A stretch of DNA of 64,000 nt from Planctomycetota bacterium (GCA_016350165.1 CP066225.1:4030001-4094000); one strand, 5' to 3'. Shown: positions 1 through 12,221, counted from the stretch's first letter. Notes: generated by a model not told the origin, from the letters alone. Numbers and translations: made by a program.

Positions 1-1311
1 TTTGAGCAGCAGAGTAAGCTTGAAAGTGCAATCAACATTTATCAAAAAGCGATAGATGCTGGAAATAAAGACGTTTTGCTGCATATTGGCAAAGCTGATG
101 TTCAGTTGAAGATGAATCTAATTAAGCAATGTGAACAAACTTTGCTTGATGCGATTAGTGTGTATCCCAAAGAAGAGCAGCTATATGAAGCTGTGTTCAA
201 ACTGTATGACACACGTAATCTTGAATTGAGTGATATGCAGCGACGTTATCAACGTATTCTTGCACGTTTGATGGGTACGTTGCCAGATAGCCGAATTGCA
301 CGTTTGAAGCGAGGTGAGATTCTAGCTGCACGCGGTGACTATGAAGAAGGCACGAAGCAGTTGAAGGTATTGCTTGAAGAATATCCTCGTGACATTGAAA
401 TTATGAGCCGAGTAATTCAGGCATACATGCGCAGTAATCAAACAACTAAAGCAGAATTATTTATCGAAGATTACGCAGCGAAATGGCAGAAAGATGTTGG
501 TGTTCTGCAGCTGACTATTGATTATTTTAAAGCTGTGAAGAATATGGAGAAGGTATTTGTATACAGCGAAAAAATGATCCTGCTTGAGCCAGAGAATCAT
601 CAGCGTGAGATCAAATTGGCATCTCTTTATGTTGCATGGCAAAAAGATCTCAAGGCTGCTGCTGTTTTGGGGCGATTGATTGAAGATCAAACGATCAAGC
701 AGCCTCACGTTGTCGTAGGTATGTTGTGGTCAGCGTTGCATCGAGTCGATATGGCAGAGCAGGGCGAAACGGAAGTGCGTAAGGCAATGACTCGTTTCCC
801 TGATCATGCATCAGATATCTTTTTCCAGTGGGCGATCCTTGTCGAAAGCACAGGTGATAAGCAGCGTAGTGAAGAACTCATGATTGAATTGTTAGCAGCA
901 AATCAGAATTATGCGCCAGCTAATAATCAGCTCGGTTACCGATGGGTTGTTCGTGGTGAGAATCTTCATGAAGCGAAAGCTATGATTGAGCGAGCTGTGA
1001 AGGTGGAGCCAGAGAACGGTGCTTATATGGATTCACTTGGCTGGGCTCACTATAAGCTTGGCGAGTATAAGGAAGCTGTGAGCTGGCTTCTCAAATCGAC
1101 GCAGACAGCAGATGGTGAATATCCTGTGATCTTAAGTCATCTGGGCGATGCCTACTGGGCTCAGGGAATGAAAGGTGAGGCAATACGAGTTTGGGAAAAA
1201 GCCCGGCTGAAGATGGAGAATGAGCCAGGCAGATATACGGCTGATCGTGACCCAGAGCTAGACGGTCTACAAGAGACGCTAGGCAAGAAAATCATGAAGG
1301 CTGGCGAGTAA
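1..1311 (+). CDS. TPR-repeat protein, 5' end outside the window
   Basis: The frame is open from base 1, so the start codon lies upstream and at least 436 residues are visible. The protein is a string of tetratricopeptide-type helical pairs. The last 130 residues hold the best repeats, with the pattern NNQLGY, then AYMDSLGWAHYKLGEYKEA, then LSHLGDAYWAQGMKGEA. That pattern is typical of long bacterial TPR proteins that act as scaffolds, often at the envelope. No enzyme motif is visible. A hairpin with a T run follows 60 bases after the stop, so it is probably the last gene of its transcript. The TPR call is firm; the cellular role is unknown. Confidence 0.85.
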   Translation, partial: FEQQSKLESAINIYQKAIDAGNKDVLLHIGKADVQLKMNLIKQCEQTLLDAISVYPKEEQLYEAVFKLYDTRNLELSDMQRRYQRILARLMGTLPDSRIARLKRGEILAARGDYEEGTKQLKVLLEEYPRDIEIMSRVIQAYMRSNQTTKAELFIEDYAAKWQKDVGVLQLTIDYFKAVKNMEKVFVYSEKMILLEPENHQREIKLASLYVAWQKDLKAAAVLGRLIEDQTIKQPHVVVGMLWSALHRVDMAEQGETEVRKAMTRFPDHASDIFFQWAILVESTGDKQRSEELMIELLAANQNYAPANNQLGYRWVVRGENLHEAKAMIERAVKVEPENGAYMDSLGWAHYKLGEYKEAVSWLLKSTQTADGEYPVILSHLGDAYWAQGMKGEAIRVWEKARLKMENEPGRYTADRDPELDGLQETLGKKIMKAGE

Positions 1312-1371
1312 TAACAAGCACAATATAGCCCTGTAAAACAGACGTATGAGGGGGAAATGGCAGGGTTTTGG

Positions 1372-1396
1372 AAGGGGTCCTATGAAAGGGCCTTTT
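1372..1396 (+). terminator. Likely intrinsic terminator after the TPR gene
   Basis: Arms 1372-1380 and 1388-1396 pair over 9 positions with G-U wobbles around a 7-base loop, and the right arm runs into six T. It separates the TPR gene from gyrB. Confidence 0.5.
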
Positions 1397-1564
1397 TTGC
1401 CCATTTTTTCGTTTGTAAGTAATTGTAATAGATAGACTTGTGTTAGGCCTCTTTGTGTTGGCAGGGAGGGGTCTGATGTGGTAAAATTAGAAGACTTTTA
1501 ACTTGCGAAATGACAGCTTCAGGGTGAGGTTCGGTCGGTGGGATTGAGGGTGTGGTGATGGTGA

Positions 1565-4204
<2,640 letters not shown>

Positions 4205-4230
4205 ACCTCACCAATATTTTAGATAACACA

Positions 4231-4255
4231 AGGCCTCAATTTTTGAGGCCTTTTT
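4231..4255 (+). terminator. Intrinsic terminator after gyrB
   Basis: Perfect 8-bp stem AGGCCTCA (4231-4238) and TGAGGCCT (4244-4251), 5-base loop, then a T-rich tail. Confidence 0.9.
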
Positions 4256-4343
4256 ATTTGAACATGAAACCAATTGCATTACAGTGTGCATTTAGAATTG
4301 TATATAAATCGCAACTAATACTTAAACGATTGATGCTGGGCAA

Positions 4344-6620
4344 ATGAAACCGATTATAAATATATTACAACATGTATTCTTTATACTATTGATTTCAATA
4401 TCGATAATTTCAAACACCAATGCTAGCGATGTGGTTTCGAAGTTGGATGCCGCTGACTATATCAATCCGATTCCACGTAATGATGAATCGATTACGGTCA
4501 AGCAAAATGATATTGATCATATCGAAGGTATGTTTGAGAAAATCAGTTCATATGCTCAAAAAGGTAAATTAAAAGCGATTGCGAAATTATGGAGTCGTCA
4601 ACAGTTTACCAATTACATGCGTCAGCGTACGCCTGTCCCATTCGTTAAAGAGCCATCGTTCATGAACAATGATCTTGAGTTTGAATCAAGATTGATGACT
4701 GCATTATCTGATAACGTACTTGAGACAGTGTTTACACCAATCACTATCGATTGGATACGTGGCATAGATGAGAACAGAGTAATCGTGCTGACTCGTCATC
4801 AAAATAACGCTCCTAAAACAATCAAAATATGGTGGTGGCTTGACCGCATTGATAATGAATGGCAAATTGTCGATTTGAAGCTAGCTTCATCTATGGGCAT
4901 TTCTTTTACTTCTATGCTTACCTATTCCGTTTTGATGGCGGAGCCAAACAAAGTAGAAGAAATCGAAAATGCTGTCATCTTACTTGAGCCTATTTTGAAA
5001 CGAGAAACTGAAATTGCTCAAGATGAAGAGAGTTTGAAGAAGCTCTATAAGAAACTTAGTGATACGGATGTTTCACGTTGGCCTAAAGATTGGGTGGAAT
5101 GGTGGTTCTCGGAGCGTGTTTATCTATATATTACTGATGCTGTTGAAGAGAATGTGCTGCAGAATGAATATGGTAAAGAAGGCAAGGTTGGATATCATAC
5201 TGATTATCTTTATGCATTAAGACTATCTGCCAAGGGCGAATATCAGCGATCAAATGAAATGTTTTATAGCTTAGAGGATGTGGTTGGTTTCGATGAAACG
5301 ATTTGTCAGCAAGTTGCACTAAATCATTTTCTGCAAAAGGAATACCCACAATCATTATCAATGGCCCGAAAATCACTTGATATGAATCAATCAATGTGGG
5401 CTCCATATTACCTTTATGCAGCGATGCTTAATCAAAGTAATACTAAAGAATTTAAGCAACGTTTACTGCAGAATGAAAATTGGCTCATTATCTTCGATAA
5501 AGTTTGTGCTAATTTCACCAAAGATGAGTTATACAGTGTTATTTGGAAATTCGTTCATCTCATGGAAGATGCCGGAGCAGAGCGTATCGCAATCGTCAAA
5601 TGGGGGGCCATCGCAGGTCATAAACTTGATCGAGTCGGTGAAGCTGTTCGTTTTATCCAATACTATGATCAGTTTATCCCTGAAGAAGAATGGGATGATT
5701 GGTCGTATATTTATGCTCAAGCTCTTATCGAAAGTGATACATGGAAAAAAGCTTACGATGAAGCTGGCGAGGAAAAGCTTTGGTATTTCACGAAGTTAGC
5801 TTCTACTGCTATCGCTCTTGAAGATTGGCCAATTCTTCGTCGTATTGTTGCTAATAGGCAGGAAGATATCTCAGATGATCCATATGGTTTTTATTATAAA
5901 GGCCGTTTATATCAAGAGATTGAGTGGTTTAATAATGCCATGGATATGTATGAGAAAGTATTAGCTTCGGATGTCCATGAAAATTGGAAAAAGAGCGCCA
6001 CAAATTACTATATCTATTGTGCTGGTTATAACGGCTTTTGGCGTCGGGCTTACGATCACTTAAATGTGGATGCAAAACTTTTAGAGCGTATTGCATACGA
6101 GCTTTATTATTATGGCCACTACGAAGCAATTGGTCAGCTAATACGCCACTATGAAAGACAAACAGATCAGGAGATCGTAACGCTCTGGAAACCTCTCGTT
6201 TGGTACAAAAGTCAAGGCTATCAACGTGCATGTGATTATCTGAATGAAAATAAAGACCAGATATTGTCGCTGTGTGAAGAGTTTTCAGATTATCAGTTTA
6301 TACACTTATACGACATGGTTGCTGTCATGGCTAACCTGCAGTTAGAGCACTTCGATCAAGCTTTAGTTAATGCGAAACAATCGACCGCTCGAGATCAAGA
6401 TCCATTCTACGAACTCGTCGTCGCGATTTGGCATTGCAACAACGATGAAGCTATCGCGATTGCAACGAAATGCATTAGTGAACTCAACTATAAACCTGAG
6501 ACAATCATGCAGAGCAGTTACATAGCATGGATTTTGCAAGAACAGGAAGAAGTGAAACCTTTTGTTGATTGGCTTGAATCTCAAATGAAAAATGAGCTTG
6601 CAAGTCAAGAAACGGAATAA
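4344..6620 (+). CDS. Large secreted protein with TPR-like helices
   Basis: 758 residues. The N-terminus has a hydrophobic stretch (about residues 7-24) followed by SNTNA-SD, a plausible Sec signal peptide, so the protein is probably periplasmic. The rest is acidic and rich in Trp and Tyr, with helical pairs that resemble degenerate TPRs, for example around residues 290-370 (YPQSLSMARKSL) and 530-545 (FNNAMDMYEKVL). No catalytic motif or known family was recognised. It stands alone between the gyrB terminator and tag; tag starts 50 bases after its stop, so the two may be cotranscribed. Weak start context: the ATG follows CTGGGCAA. Confidence 0.7.
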   Translation: MKPIINILQHVFFILLISISIISNTNASDVVSKLDAADYINPIPRNDESITVKQNDIDHIEGMFEKISSYAQKGKLKAIAKLWSRQQFTNYMRQRTPVPFVKEPSFMNNDLEFESRLMTALSDNVLETVFTPITIDWIRGIDENRVIVLTRHQNNAPKTIKIWWWLDRIDNEWQIVDLKLASSMGISFTSMLTYSVLMAEPNKVEEIENAVILLEPILKRETEIAQDEESLKKLYKKLSDTDVSRWPKDWVEWWFSERVYLYITDAVEENVLQNEYGKEGKVGYHTDYLYALRLSAKGEYQRSNEMFYSLEDVVGFDETICQQVALNHFLQKEYPQSLSMARKSLDMNQSMWAPYYLYAAMLNQSNTKEFKQRLLQNENWLIIFDKVCANFTKDELYSVIWKFVHLMEDAGAERIAIVKWGAIAGHKLDRVGEAVRFIQYYDQFIPEEEWDDWSYIYAQALIESDTWKKAYDEAGEEKLWYFTKLASTAIALEDWPILRRIVANRQEDISDDPYGFYYKGRLYQEIEWFNNAMDMYEKVLASDVHENWKKSATNYYIYCAGYNGFWRRAYDHLNVDAKLLERIAYELYYYGHYEAIGQLIRHYERQTDQEIVTLWKPLVWYKSQGYQRACDYLNENKDQILSLCEEFSDYQFIHLYDMVAVMANLQLEHFDQALVNAKQSTARDQDPFYELVVAIWHCNNDEAIAIATKCISELNYKPETIMQSSYIAWILQEQEEVKPFVDWLESQMKNELASQETE

Positions 6621-6670
6621 TTAAAGCGTGTCATGTGTTTGTTTACAAACAATCGCGTGGAGATGTGAAG

Positions 6671-7276
6671 ATGACTGTGAAAAAAAAGAAGATAAAGCCA
6701 ATAGTGCGTTGCGAGTGGTGCTCAGATGATGAACTGTATCAAGAATACCACGACAAGGAATGGGGTGTGCCTGTACACGATGATCGCATGTTGTTTGAGT
6801 TTCTTATCCTTGAAGGTGCACAAGCAGGGCTTTCATGGATAACGATCCTTAAAAAACGTGAGCATTATTGCAAGGTTTTCGCCAATTTTGAACCAATCAA
6901 AGTCGCTCGCTTTAATGAAAATAAAATCGAAAAGCTACTTCACGACCCAGGTATCGTTCGTAATCGACTAAAGGTGAATGCCGCAGTTACAAACGCTAAA
7001 GTATTTCTCAAAGTCCAGAAAGAGTTTGGTAGTTTCGATAAATACATCTGGAGTTTTGTTGGTGGTAAACCTATTCAAAATACATTCAAGTCGCTCAAAG
7101 AGATTCCAGCAAAGACAGGCATTTCCGATGCTATGTCTAAAGATCTCAAAAAGCGTGGCTTCAAATTCGTAGGCTCAACGATTTGCTATGCATTCATGCA
7201 AGCCGTCGGTATGGTCAACGATCACATAGTGGATTGCCACTGCTATCAGCGTGTTAAGAAACTTTCCTCAAAGTAA
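6671..7276 (+). CDS. tag: DNA-3-methyladenine glycosylase I
   Basis: Base-excision repair enzyme that removes 3-methyladenine from alkylated DNA. Family signatures are RCEWCSDDELYQEYHDKEWGVP at the N-terminus, GAQAGLSWITILKKRE, and the C-terminal VNDHIVDCHCY, whose His-x3-Cys pairs with the early Cys to form the structural zinc site known for Tag. The frame extends upstream to a GTG at 6635, but the ATG at 6671 has GGAG about 8 bases before it and fits the family's length (201 residues here, about 190 usual), so I use it. Confidence 0.95.
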   Translation: MTVKKKKIKPIVRCEWCSDDELYQEYHDKEWGVPVHDDRMLFEFLILEGAQAGLSWITILKKREHYCKVFANFEPIKVARFNENKIEKLLHDPGIVRNRLKVNAAVTNAKVFLKVQKEFGSFDKYIWSFVGGKPIQNTFKSLKEIPAKTGISDAMSKDLKKRGFKFVGSTICYAFMQAVGMVNDHIVDCHCYQRVKKLSSK

Positions 7277-7295
7277 AATTCGAATATTAAAGACG

Positions 7296-7330
7296 AAGAG
7301 CTGAGTAATCAGGCGTGATACTCAGCTCTT
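7296..7330 (+). terminator. Perfect 12-bp hairpin after tag
   Basis: AAGAGCTGAGTA (7296-7307) pairs fully with TACTCAGCTCTT (7319-7330) over an 11-base loop. There is no T run on the plus side, so termination may be weak on that strand. Confidence 0.5.
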
Positions 7331-7534
7331 ATCTATGGGGAGGGGTTGGAATTCTTGCCAGCAAGGAGTTGTTTTTGCTGACAATGGTTGTGTTTCCAAA
7401 TTTCCGACGTTATCCATGTTTACAACAGCCGAAGTTTCGGTTTTATTTCCAAGCTGCCTCATCAAGCAATATTATGCAAATAAACACACAGATAAATCTT
7501 TCATGCAATCTCTTTTAGAGGGTAGGGTGATGCA

Positions 7535-7566
7535 CAAAAAAGCCCACGAGTGAAAACTCGTAGGCT
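7535..7566 (-). terminator. Intrinsic terminator after rpsI
   Basis: Read on the minus strand: AGCCTACGAGT, loop TTTC, ACTCGTGGGCT, then six T. It closes the rplM-rpsI operon. Confidence 0.9.
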
Positions 7567-7591
7567 TGTATCGTCTGTAATAGGCGTAGTA

Positions 7592-8059
7592 TTAACGCTT
7601 TGAGAACTGGAAGCGACGACGTGCACCACGTTGACCGTATTTCTTACGTTCAACCTTACGTGGGTCACGAGTCAAGTAGTTCAAATCACGCAGTGTCTGC
7701 TCGAGTGCTGGGTCGTAACCCTTCAATGCACGAGCAACACCAAGAAGAATCGCACCGGACTGGCCAGTGATACCACCACCGCCAACATTGACGTATATGT
7801 CAAGCTGACCGAGGGTCTTCGTCGCGTCCAAAGCCTTGCGGCAATCTTCACGATGTTGTGGCTCGGAGAAGTAGTTATCTACTTCACGATTGTTCACGAG
7901 GAACTTGCCTTCGCCAGGACGGACGCGAACACGTGCGACTGAACTCTTACGGCGGCCTGTGCCCCATACGAATCCACCCTTGTCACGCTTTGCGGGCTCT
8001 GCGAGTGGGCGAGCGTTTTCAACTGCTTCTGCTTCTGCGTTGATCTTTAATTCTTCCAT
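7592..8059 (-). CDS. rpsI: 30S ribosomal protein S9
   Basis: Small-subunit protein whose C-terminal tail reaches the decoding site. Diagnostic features are GTGRRKSSVARVRVRPG near residue 33, GGGITGQSGAILLGVARAL near 94, and the basic C-terminus RGARRRFQFSKR. At 155 residues it has an N-terminal extension of about 30 residues that is acidic and Ala/Glu-rich compared with the usual 130-residue form. It is second in the conserved rplM-rpsI operon, 40 bases behind rplM. Confidence 0.97.
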   Translation of the reverse strand: MEELKINAEAEAVENARPLAEPAKRDKGGFVWGTGRRKSSVARVRVRPGEGKFLVNNREVDNYFSEPQHREDCRKALDATKTLGQLDIYVNVGGGGITGQSGAILLGVARALKGYDPALEQTLRDLNYLTRDPRKVERKKYGQRGARRRFQFSKR

Positions 8060-8099
8060 AGTGCTTCAGTTCTCTTACTGATCGATGGATTAACCGCGA

Positions 8100-8543
8100 T
8101 TAAGCGGATTTCAGTTCGTATACCTTAGGCTGTTGAGCCTGGTGTGGATGTTCCTCACCAGCATACACCTTCAACTTGCTCAGCATCACTGATGCAAGTT
8201 TGTTTTTAGGTAGCATGCGGCGAACGGCAAGCTTAATCAGCAACTCTGGCTTCTTCTCTACCAACTCACGGTATGAGTAGAGTTTACGGCCGGATGGGTG
8301 ACCTGAATAAGTTTCATAAAACTTCTGGTCAAATTTATTGCCGGTCAGCTTAATCTTTGAAGCGTTGGTAATCACAACAAAGTCACCCACGTCATGGTGC
8401 GGAGTGTATGTTGGCTTGTTCTTACCCATCAGGAGGACTGCAATTTCAGTAGCCATGCGACCCAGAATCTTGTCTGAGGCGTCTACCAGCAGCCAGTCCT
8501 GCTTTACTTCTTTGTTCTTTGCGAGATAAGTCTGGCGATTCAT
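8100..8543 (-). CDS. rplM: 50S ribosomal protein L13
   Basis: Early-assembly large-subunit protein. Recognised from W[18 protein letters not shown] near residue 18, [18 protein letters not shown] near 53, [15 protein letters not shown] near 79, and [10 protein letters not shown] near 107. The length (147) is normal. First gene of the rplM-rpsI operon. The ATG is preceded only by AAAGAAG, a weak ribosome site. A small hairpin lies 30 bases upstream in the leader. Confidence 0.97.
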   Translation of the reverse strand: MNRQTYLAKNKEVKQDWLLVDASDKILGRMATEIAVLLMGKNKPTYTPHHDVGDFVVITNASKIKLTGNKFDQKFYETYSGHPSGRKLYSYRELVEKKPELLIKLAVRRMLPKNKLASVMLSKLKVYAGEEHPHQAQQPKVYELKSA

Positions 8544-8574
8544 CTTCTTTAAATCCGTAAATTAGTACCCCCTA

Positions 8575-8591
8575 TAGACGCGACTCGTCTA
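8575..8591 (-). promoter_or_regulatory. Small hairpin in the rplM leader
   Basis: TAGACG (8575-8580) pairs with CGTCTA (8586-8591) around a 5-base loop, about 32 bases before the rplM start. L13 operons in other phyla have autoregulatory leaders; whether this one does is only a guess. Confidence 0.25.
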
Positions 8592-8949
8592 CGGAAGGAT
8601 TGTGAACGGAATAGTTTAGTGAGCACAACAGTCCTGTCAACCGAGCCCGGCTACAGGTCCGCGTGATTGGGTTCCACATTCTAGCGTAACAGGCCTTCCG
8701 ATGCGAACCGCTCACCTCACCACCTGATTTTGCCCTGAATTCTCCCCATCATCTACCCCTTTCATTACCGAACACCTTGCCCCTGTCACCTCATCATGAC
8801 CTCATTTTCAACCCCCAGTAACCACTTCCACCCTTATATCCCCCAAATAAAGCGCCCAAACGTCAAAATAGGCGCTTAATAAACACGCAAATCCTGCTAT
8901 TCACCTCAGTTACCAACAATTTTCTTCCCCAGCTGATTTTTCCCATGAA

Positions 8950-8976
8950 AAAAGGTCCTCTCGGACCTTTTCTTCT
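8950..8976 (-). terminator. Intrinsic terminator after the Wzz-like gene
   Basis: AAAGGTCC (8951-8958) and GGACCTTT (8963-8970) around a TCTC loop. On the minus strand it is followed by six T. Confidence 0.85.
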
Positions 8977-9030
8977 TCATACTTCTGCTAATTGTGGATA
9001 ATCATACCTTTTTCAACCTGCCTTCCCACA

Positions 9031-11745
9031 TCATTTTATGGGTGACCACGTGCTAGGTTTATCCAGCATCTCCAGTTCTGGTGAATCACCACTCTCAAAG
9101 ATACCGCGCGTCTTCGCCATCCATAGCCGCAATATCAAGAACAGCAGCAATCCCACAACGACCAATCCGCCCCAAATCCCACCAGCCATAATCAATGACC
9201 GGTCCTCAATTGGCTCATCTAGCAGCCCCGCAGCATCAACAATCTTTGCGGAATCCGCGCGTCCCAACGTCCGGTCCTGTGCCAGCTGATACGAAACATA
9301 CGCACGACCCAACGCCTGAAGCAACGGCACAGCCTGCCCAGGGTCCTTTGTCGTAAACGTCAGTTTTATCTGTGGCGAACTTCCGCTCACATTCATTTTC
9401 TCACTCAAAACCTGCTTCAAATTCGTCTGGTTGTAGCTTTTCACATTCATCTGCTCGAGCTGCATTAGCGTCTCAGTCAGCACAGGCTTCGAATACAGCA
9501 CCTCTCGCTGACTCTGCAGCCAGTCGGTCTTCTTCTCCTGATTCACAGGTACATCATCCACAGATGCCGTCGTTTGAGCAGTCTGAGGTTTAAATTCAAT
9601 CACCTCAGTCGCCTGATACACCGGCTTCGCAATCCGAATCCCCGCTGCATACGCGAATACGCCCGCTCCAATAACCATGAAGATCAACATCATCGCCTGA
9701 GTGGTCGCTTTCGATGTCGCCCACCGTTTTACCATCTCTGATTCAGAGTTCTCCAAGAACTTCTTCACATCTGTCAGCATTTGGCGTTCTTTTTCCAACC
9801 CCAATTGCATCGCCTGTGTCGATTCCGCATTGACCTCAGTCTGGCGAACCACATAATCACGCTTCTTTAATAGTTCACGGTATCGACGCAAACGTTCCGT
9901 ACGTCGTTGTATAAAAGTCACATCCTCTGACAAGTCCGCAGCCGCGACTTCGCCGACGCCCTCAGCCACTCTCACTTCATACGCAGCTTCCCTCTCGCGT
10001 AGCTTCTCTTGCTCTTGCTCAAGCTGTTCTTTACTCGTTTTTAATATCTGCTTAAACGACAGCTGCTTTTCTTCAAGCTGATGACGTTTACGCGTGAAAT
10101 CTTCTTCATCACGTTTATACCGTTCCAGCTCTTCAGTCAGTTGATGGTTCTGTTCCTCGAGCTGATCCGAACGCTGTTGTAATTCTTCAACGAACTCACC
10201 TTCATGTGATTCACCACCACCGTTCGTCGTTGCAGCTTTCTCCAATTGCGCCGAGCGTGTCTGCAATTGGCTTTCCATCTCATTCAACTGCTTTTCACGA
10301 TCCGCAAGTGCTTGCTCGCGTGTTTCCAATTCTTCAAGCAATTGATCTGCATTCGTAGCCTGTCCCTGTAGCTCGCTCGTCTGAGTCTCAAGCATCGCTT
10401 CCATTGCAGCCAGTTTTTCTTCCTGCTGCTGATACTCACCCCGCAATGCTTCAAACTTCTCATTCGCGTCATCAAGCTGTGTTTTCAGCACACCTGCTTT
10501 ACCACCATCACCCTCAGCATCTGCCAGGTTTGCAGCCTGTTCCGCCAATTGGTGACGCGCATCTTCAAGCTGTTTTTCCTGTGCATCTAGTGCATCGCCG
10601 CGCATCCTCAGCTCAAACTTTTGTTTCTCAAACGTCTTCCGCTGGTCATGCAAATCCGCCTGCTGCGTTTTGATCGTGCCGCGTTCAGCTTCAACTTCTT
10701 CACGGATCTGATCAACCGCATGCTGTTCCTCAGCCACAGCATCACGCATCTGCGTTAGTTCACCCTGCTGTTCTTCAATCAACTTTGCATGAACGTTCTT
10801 CTGTTCATTAAACGCTTCGCATTCTTGTTGGAAATCTGTTTCACGTTTTGTCAGCTTTTCACGATCATCATCGATTAAAGCTTGCAGTTGATTTAAATCC
10901 CCACGTGTCTGCTCGATCTCGTCAAGCACTGCTGTAAATTTCTCACGATCCTCTTCAAACAAGGATCGTTCTTCTTCTAATTTACGCTTAGATTCATTCA
11001 GATTTTCTTCTTCACGCCCCATCGCTTCACGTTGCTGCGCGATCTCTGCATCAAGATCCTGCAGCTTCTGTTCCTGATCACGAAACGATCCCCACTCCTG
11101 ATTCAGCTTCTCACGATCTGCATCATATGCTTCACGTTGTTCCTGCAATTCAGTACGTGCTTCATGCAACTCCGCTTCACGCCCCTCAACATCTTGCTCA
11201 TGCTGCGATACGCGCGTCTGCTGTTCTTCAATCGATTGTCTCTGTTCATCAAGTGCCGCAAACTGCTGCTCATACGCCTGACGCTGTTCGCTCAGCTGCT
11301 TCTCTTTTTCTTCGAGCTCCTGTTCAATTTGCTCGTAAGCTTCCTGCTTCGCTTGAAGCTCACTCATCTGCGCATCAAGATCCGCCCGCTTTGCATCTGC
11401 ATCATTTTGCATCTGCTCAACAAGCTCATACCGTTCTTCCAGCAGCTCCTGTTCTTGCTTCACCCGCGCAACATCAGTCGCATGTGCCTGCTCGCGTGAT
11501 TCCAGCTCGCCACGACGCTCTTCCAGTTGTTCCCCCAACTCCGTCAAACGCGCACGATCCTGCTCCACCTGCTCAGAATCCGCAGCCATTTTCACCTTGT
11601 CCGCTTCATGATCCTGTTGCCAATTCTTCAACAGTTGCAACTTCGACTCAAGATCACCCAACAGCCCAAGCACTTCACCTGTTTCAGGTGACTGCATCGT
11701 TTGCGGATTGTTCACTTTCTCTTCTTTCATTTGGCGTCTCGGCAC
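9031..11745 (-). CDS. Wzz-like membrane protein with a giant N-terminal coiled coil
   Basis: 904 residues. Residues about 15-640 are an almost unbroken heptad-rich Glu/Gln/Leu coiled coil, predicted cytoplasmic. A membrane segment (about 680-702, MMLIFMVIGAGVFAYAAGI) follows, then a periplasmic stretch of about 150 residues with the chain-length-determinant look (KPVYQATEVIEF, later IKLTFTTKDPGQAVPLLQALGRAYVSY), then a second membrane segment (about 852-875) and a short tail. In Wzz/PCP proteins this two-TM module sets polysaccharide chain length. A coiled coil of this size before TM1 is not usual. Start uncertain: GTG at 11745 or ATG at 11730, neither with a good ribosome site. No other polysaccharide gene is adjacent. 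Confidence 0.6.
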   Translation of the reverse strand: MPRRQMKEEKVNNPQTMQSPETGEVLGLLGDLESKLQLLKNWQQDHEADKVKMAADSEQVEQDRARLTELGEQLEERRGELESREQAHATDVARVKQEQELLEERYELVEQMQNDADAKRADLDAQMSELQAKQEAYEQIEQELEEKEKQLSEQRQAYEQQFAALDEQRQSIEEQQTRVSQHEQDVEGREAELHEARTELQEQREAYDADREKLNQEWGSFRDQEQKLQDLDAEIAQQREAMGREEENLNESKRKLEEERSLFEEDREKFTAVLDEIEQTRGDLNQLQALIDDDREKLTKRETDFQQECEAFNEQKNVHAKLIEEQQGELTQMRDAVAEEQHAVDQIREEVEAERGTIKTQQADLHDQRKTFEKQKFELRMRGDALDAQEKQLEDARHQLAEQAANLADAEGDGGKAGVLKTQLDDANEKFEALRGEYQQQEEKLAAMEAMLETQTSELQGQATNADQLLEELETREQALADREKQLNEMESQLQTRSAQLEKAATTNGGGESHEGEFVEELQQRSDQLEEQNHQLTEELERYKRDEEDFTRKRHQLEEKQLSFKQILKTSKEQLEQEQEKLREREAAYEVRVAEGVGEVAAADLSEDVTFIQRRTERLRRYRELLKKRDYVVRQTEVNAESTQAMQLGLEKERQMLTDVKKFLENSESEMVKRWATSKATTQAMMLIFMVIGAGVFAYAAGIRIAKPVYQATEVIEFKPQTAQTTASVDDVPVNQEKKTDWLQSQREVLYSKPVLTETLMQLEQMNVKSYNQTNLKQVLSEKMNVSGSSPQIKLTFTTKDPGQAVPLLQALGRAYVSYQLAQDRTLGRADSAKIVDAAGLLDEPIEDRSLIMAGGIWGGLVVVGLLLFLILRLWMAKTRGIFESGDSPELEMLDKPSTWSPIK

Positions 11746-12022
11746 ACTTTCTCACATTCACTTCGTAATCCGGTCATTCCCATTTTTCATCCTGCGATCA
11801 CGCTCACAGTCCTCACGCCGAACCTCACTTATCTCATCGGCCAGCGCACCAGATCACGACGGAATGCAACTCCATTAACAGTCGGTACCATCCAAATCGG
11901 CAAAAATCCGCACCGAGATAAGGGATAAATCACGATTTGCGATCCAAAAATCCACTTCAATCCACACAATCCCACCACGCGTGATCGCAGGTTGTCTTGA
12001 ACAACTCTCAGTATCGCTAACT

Positions 12023-12056
12023 AACCTTTGTACAGAAGGTTAAAGTAATTACTTTA
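12023..12056. promoter_or_regulatory. Adjacent inverted repeats, candidate operator
   Basis: AACCTT and AAGGTT flank TGTACAG, and directly after comes the perfect 16-bp palindrome TAAAGTAATTACTTTA (12041-12056). Such symmetry is typical of a dimeric regulator site. The ABC ATPase gene downstream is of the iron-complex type, so a metal-responsive repressor is a possible reader; nothing in the sequence proves it. Confidence 0.35.
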
Positions 12057-12208
12057 CCAAACGCAACGACCTGATGGTCAAGGAGCAAGGAATTTCATCA
12101 AGCGCATTTAAACATGCAAATCTTCTCATCCTCTGCTATCGTGAAGACATACGCCCCAGCCCCGCATAATCCCACCCTCATCACCCCGCAACGTCCAGAT
12201 AACCACGC

Positions 12209-12214
12209 TATAAC
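12209..12214 (+). promoter_or_regulatory. Candidate -10 box for a leaderless transcript
   Basis: TATAAC ends 7 bases before the ATG at 12222, so transcription would start at or next to the start codon. Confidence 0.35.
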
Positions 12215-12221
12215 CCCAGAT

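Larger units (their letters stand above)
7277..7591. other. Intergenic region between convergent tag and rpsI
   Basis: 315 bases between two converging genes. It contains a 12-bp perfect inverted repeat next to tag and the rpsI terminator at the far side. Short open frames in the middle have no ribosome site and I do not regard them as genes. Confidence 0.6.
8544..9030. other. C-rich intergenic region upstream of rplM
   Basis: 487 bases holding the rplM leader on one side and the terminator of the Wzz-like gene on the other. The centre (8640-8930) is strongly C-rich on the plus strand and has no credible open frame. Confidence 0.6.
11746..12221. other. Divergent control region between the Wzz-like and ABC ATPase genes
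   Basis: No convincing gene. An open frame runs through 12114-12221 ahead of the ABC ATPase, but its encoded residues do not look conserved. The region contains two nested inverted repeats near 12022-12060 and a -10-like box at 12209. Confidence 0.5.

Noticed and set aside
7315-7553. Two small open frames between tag and rpsI
   Set aside because: No ribosome site; they lie between two hairpins and overlap each other in different frames.
12114-12221. N-terminal extension of the ABC ATPase
   Set aside because: AAGGAG is over 25 bases away from the ATG at 12114, the 36 residues look unconserved, and the ATG at 12222 has a well-placed -10 box.
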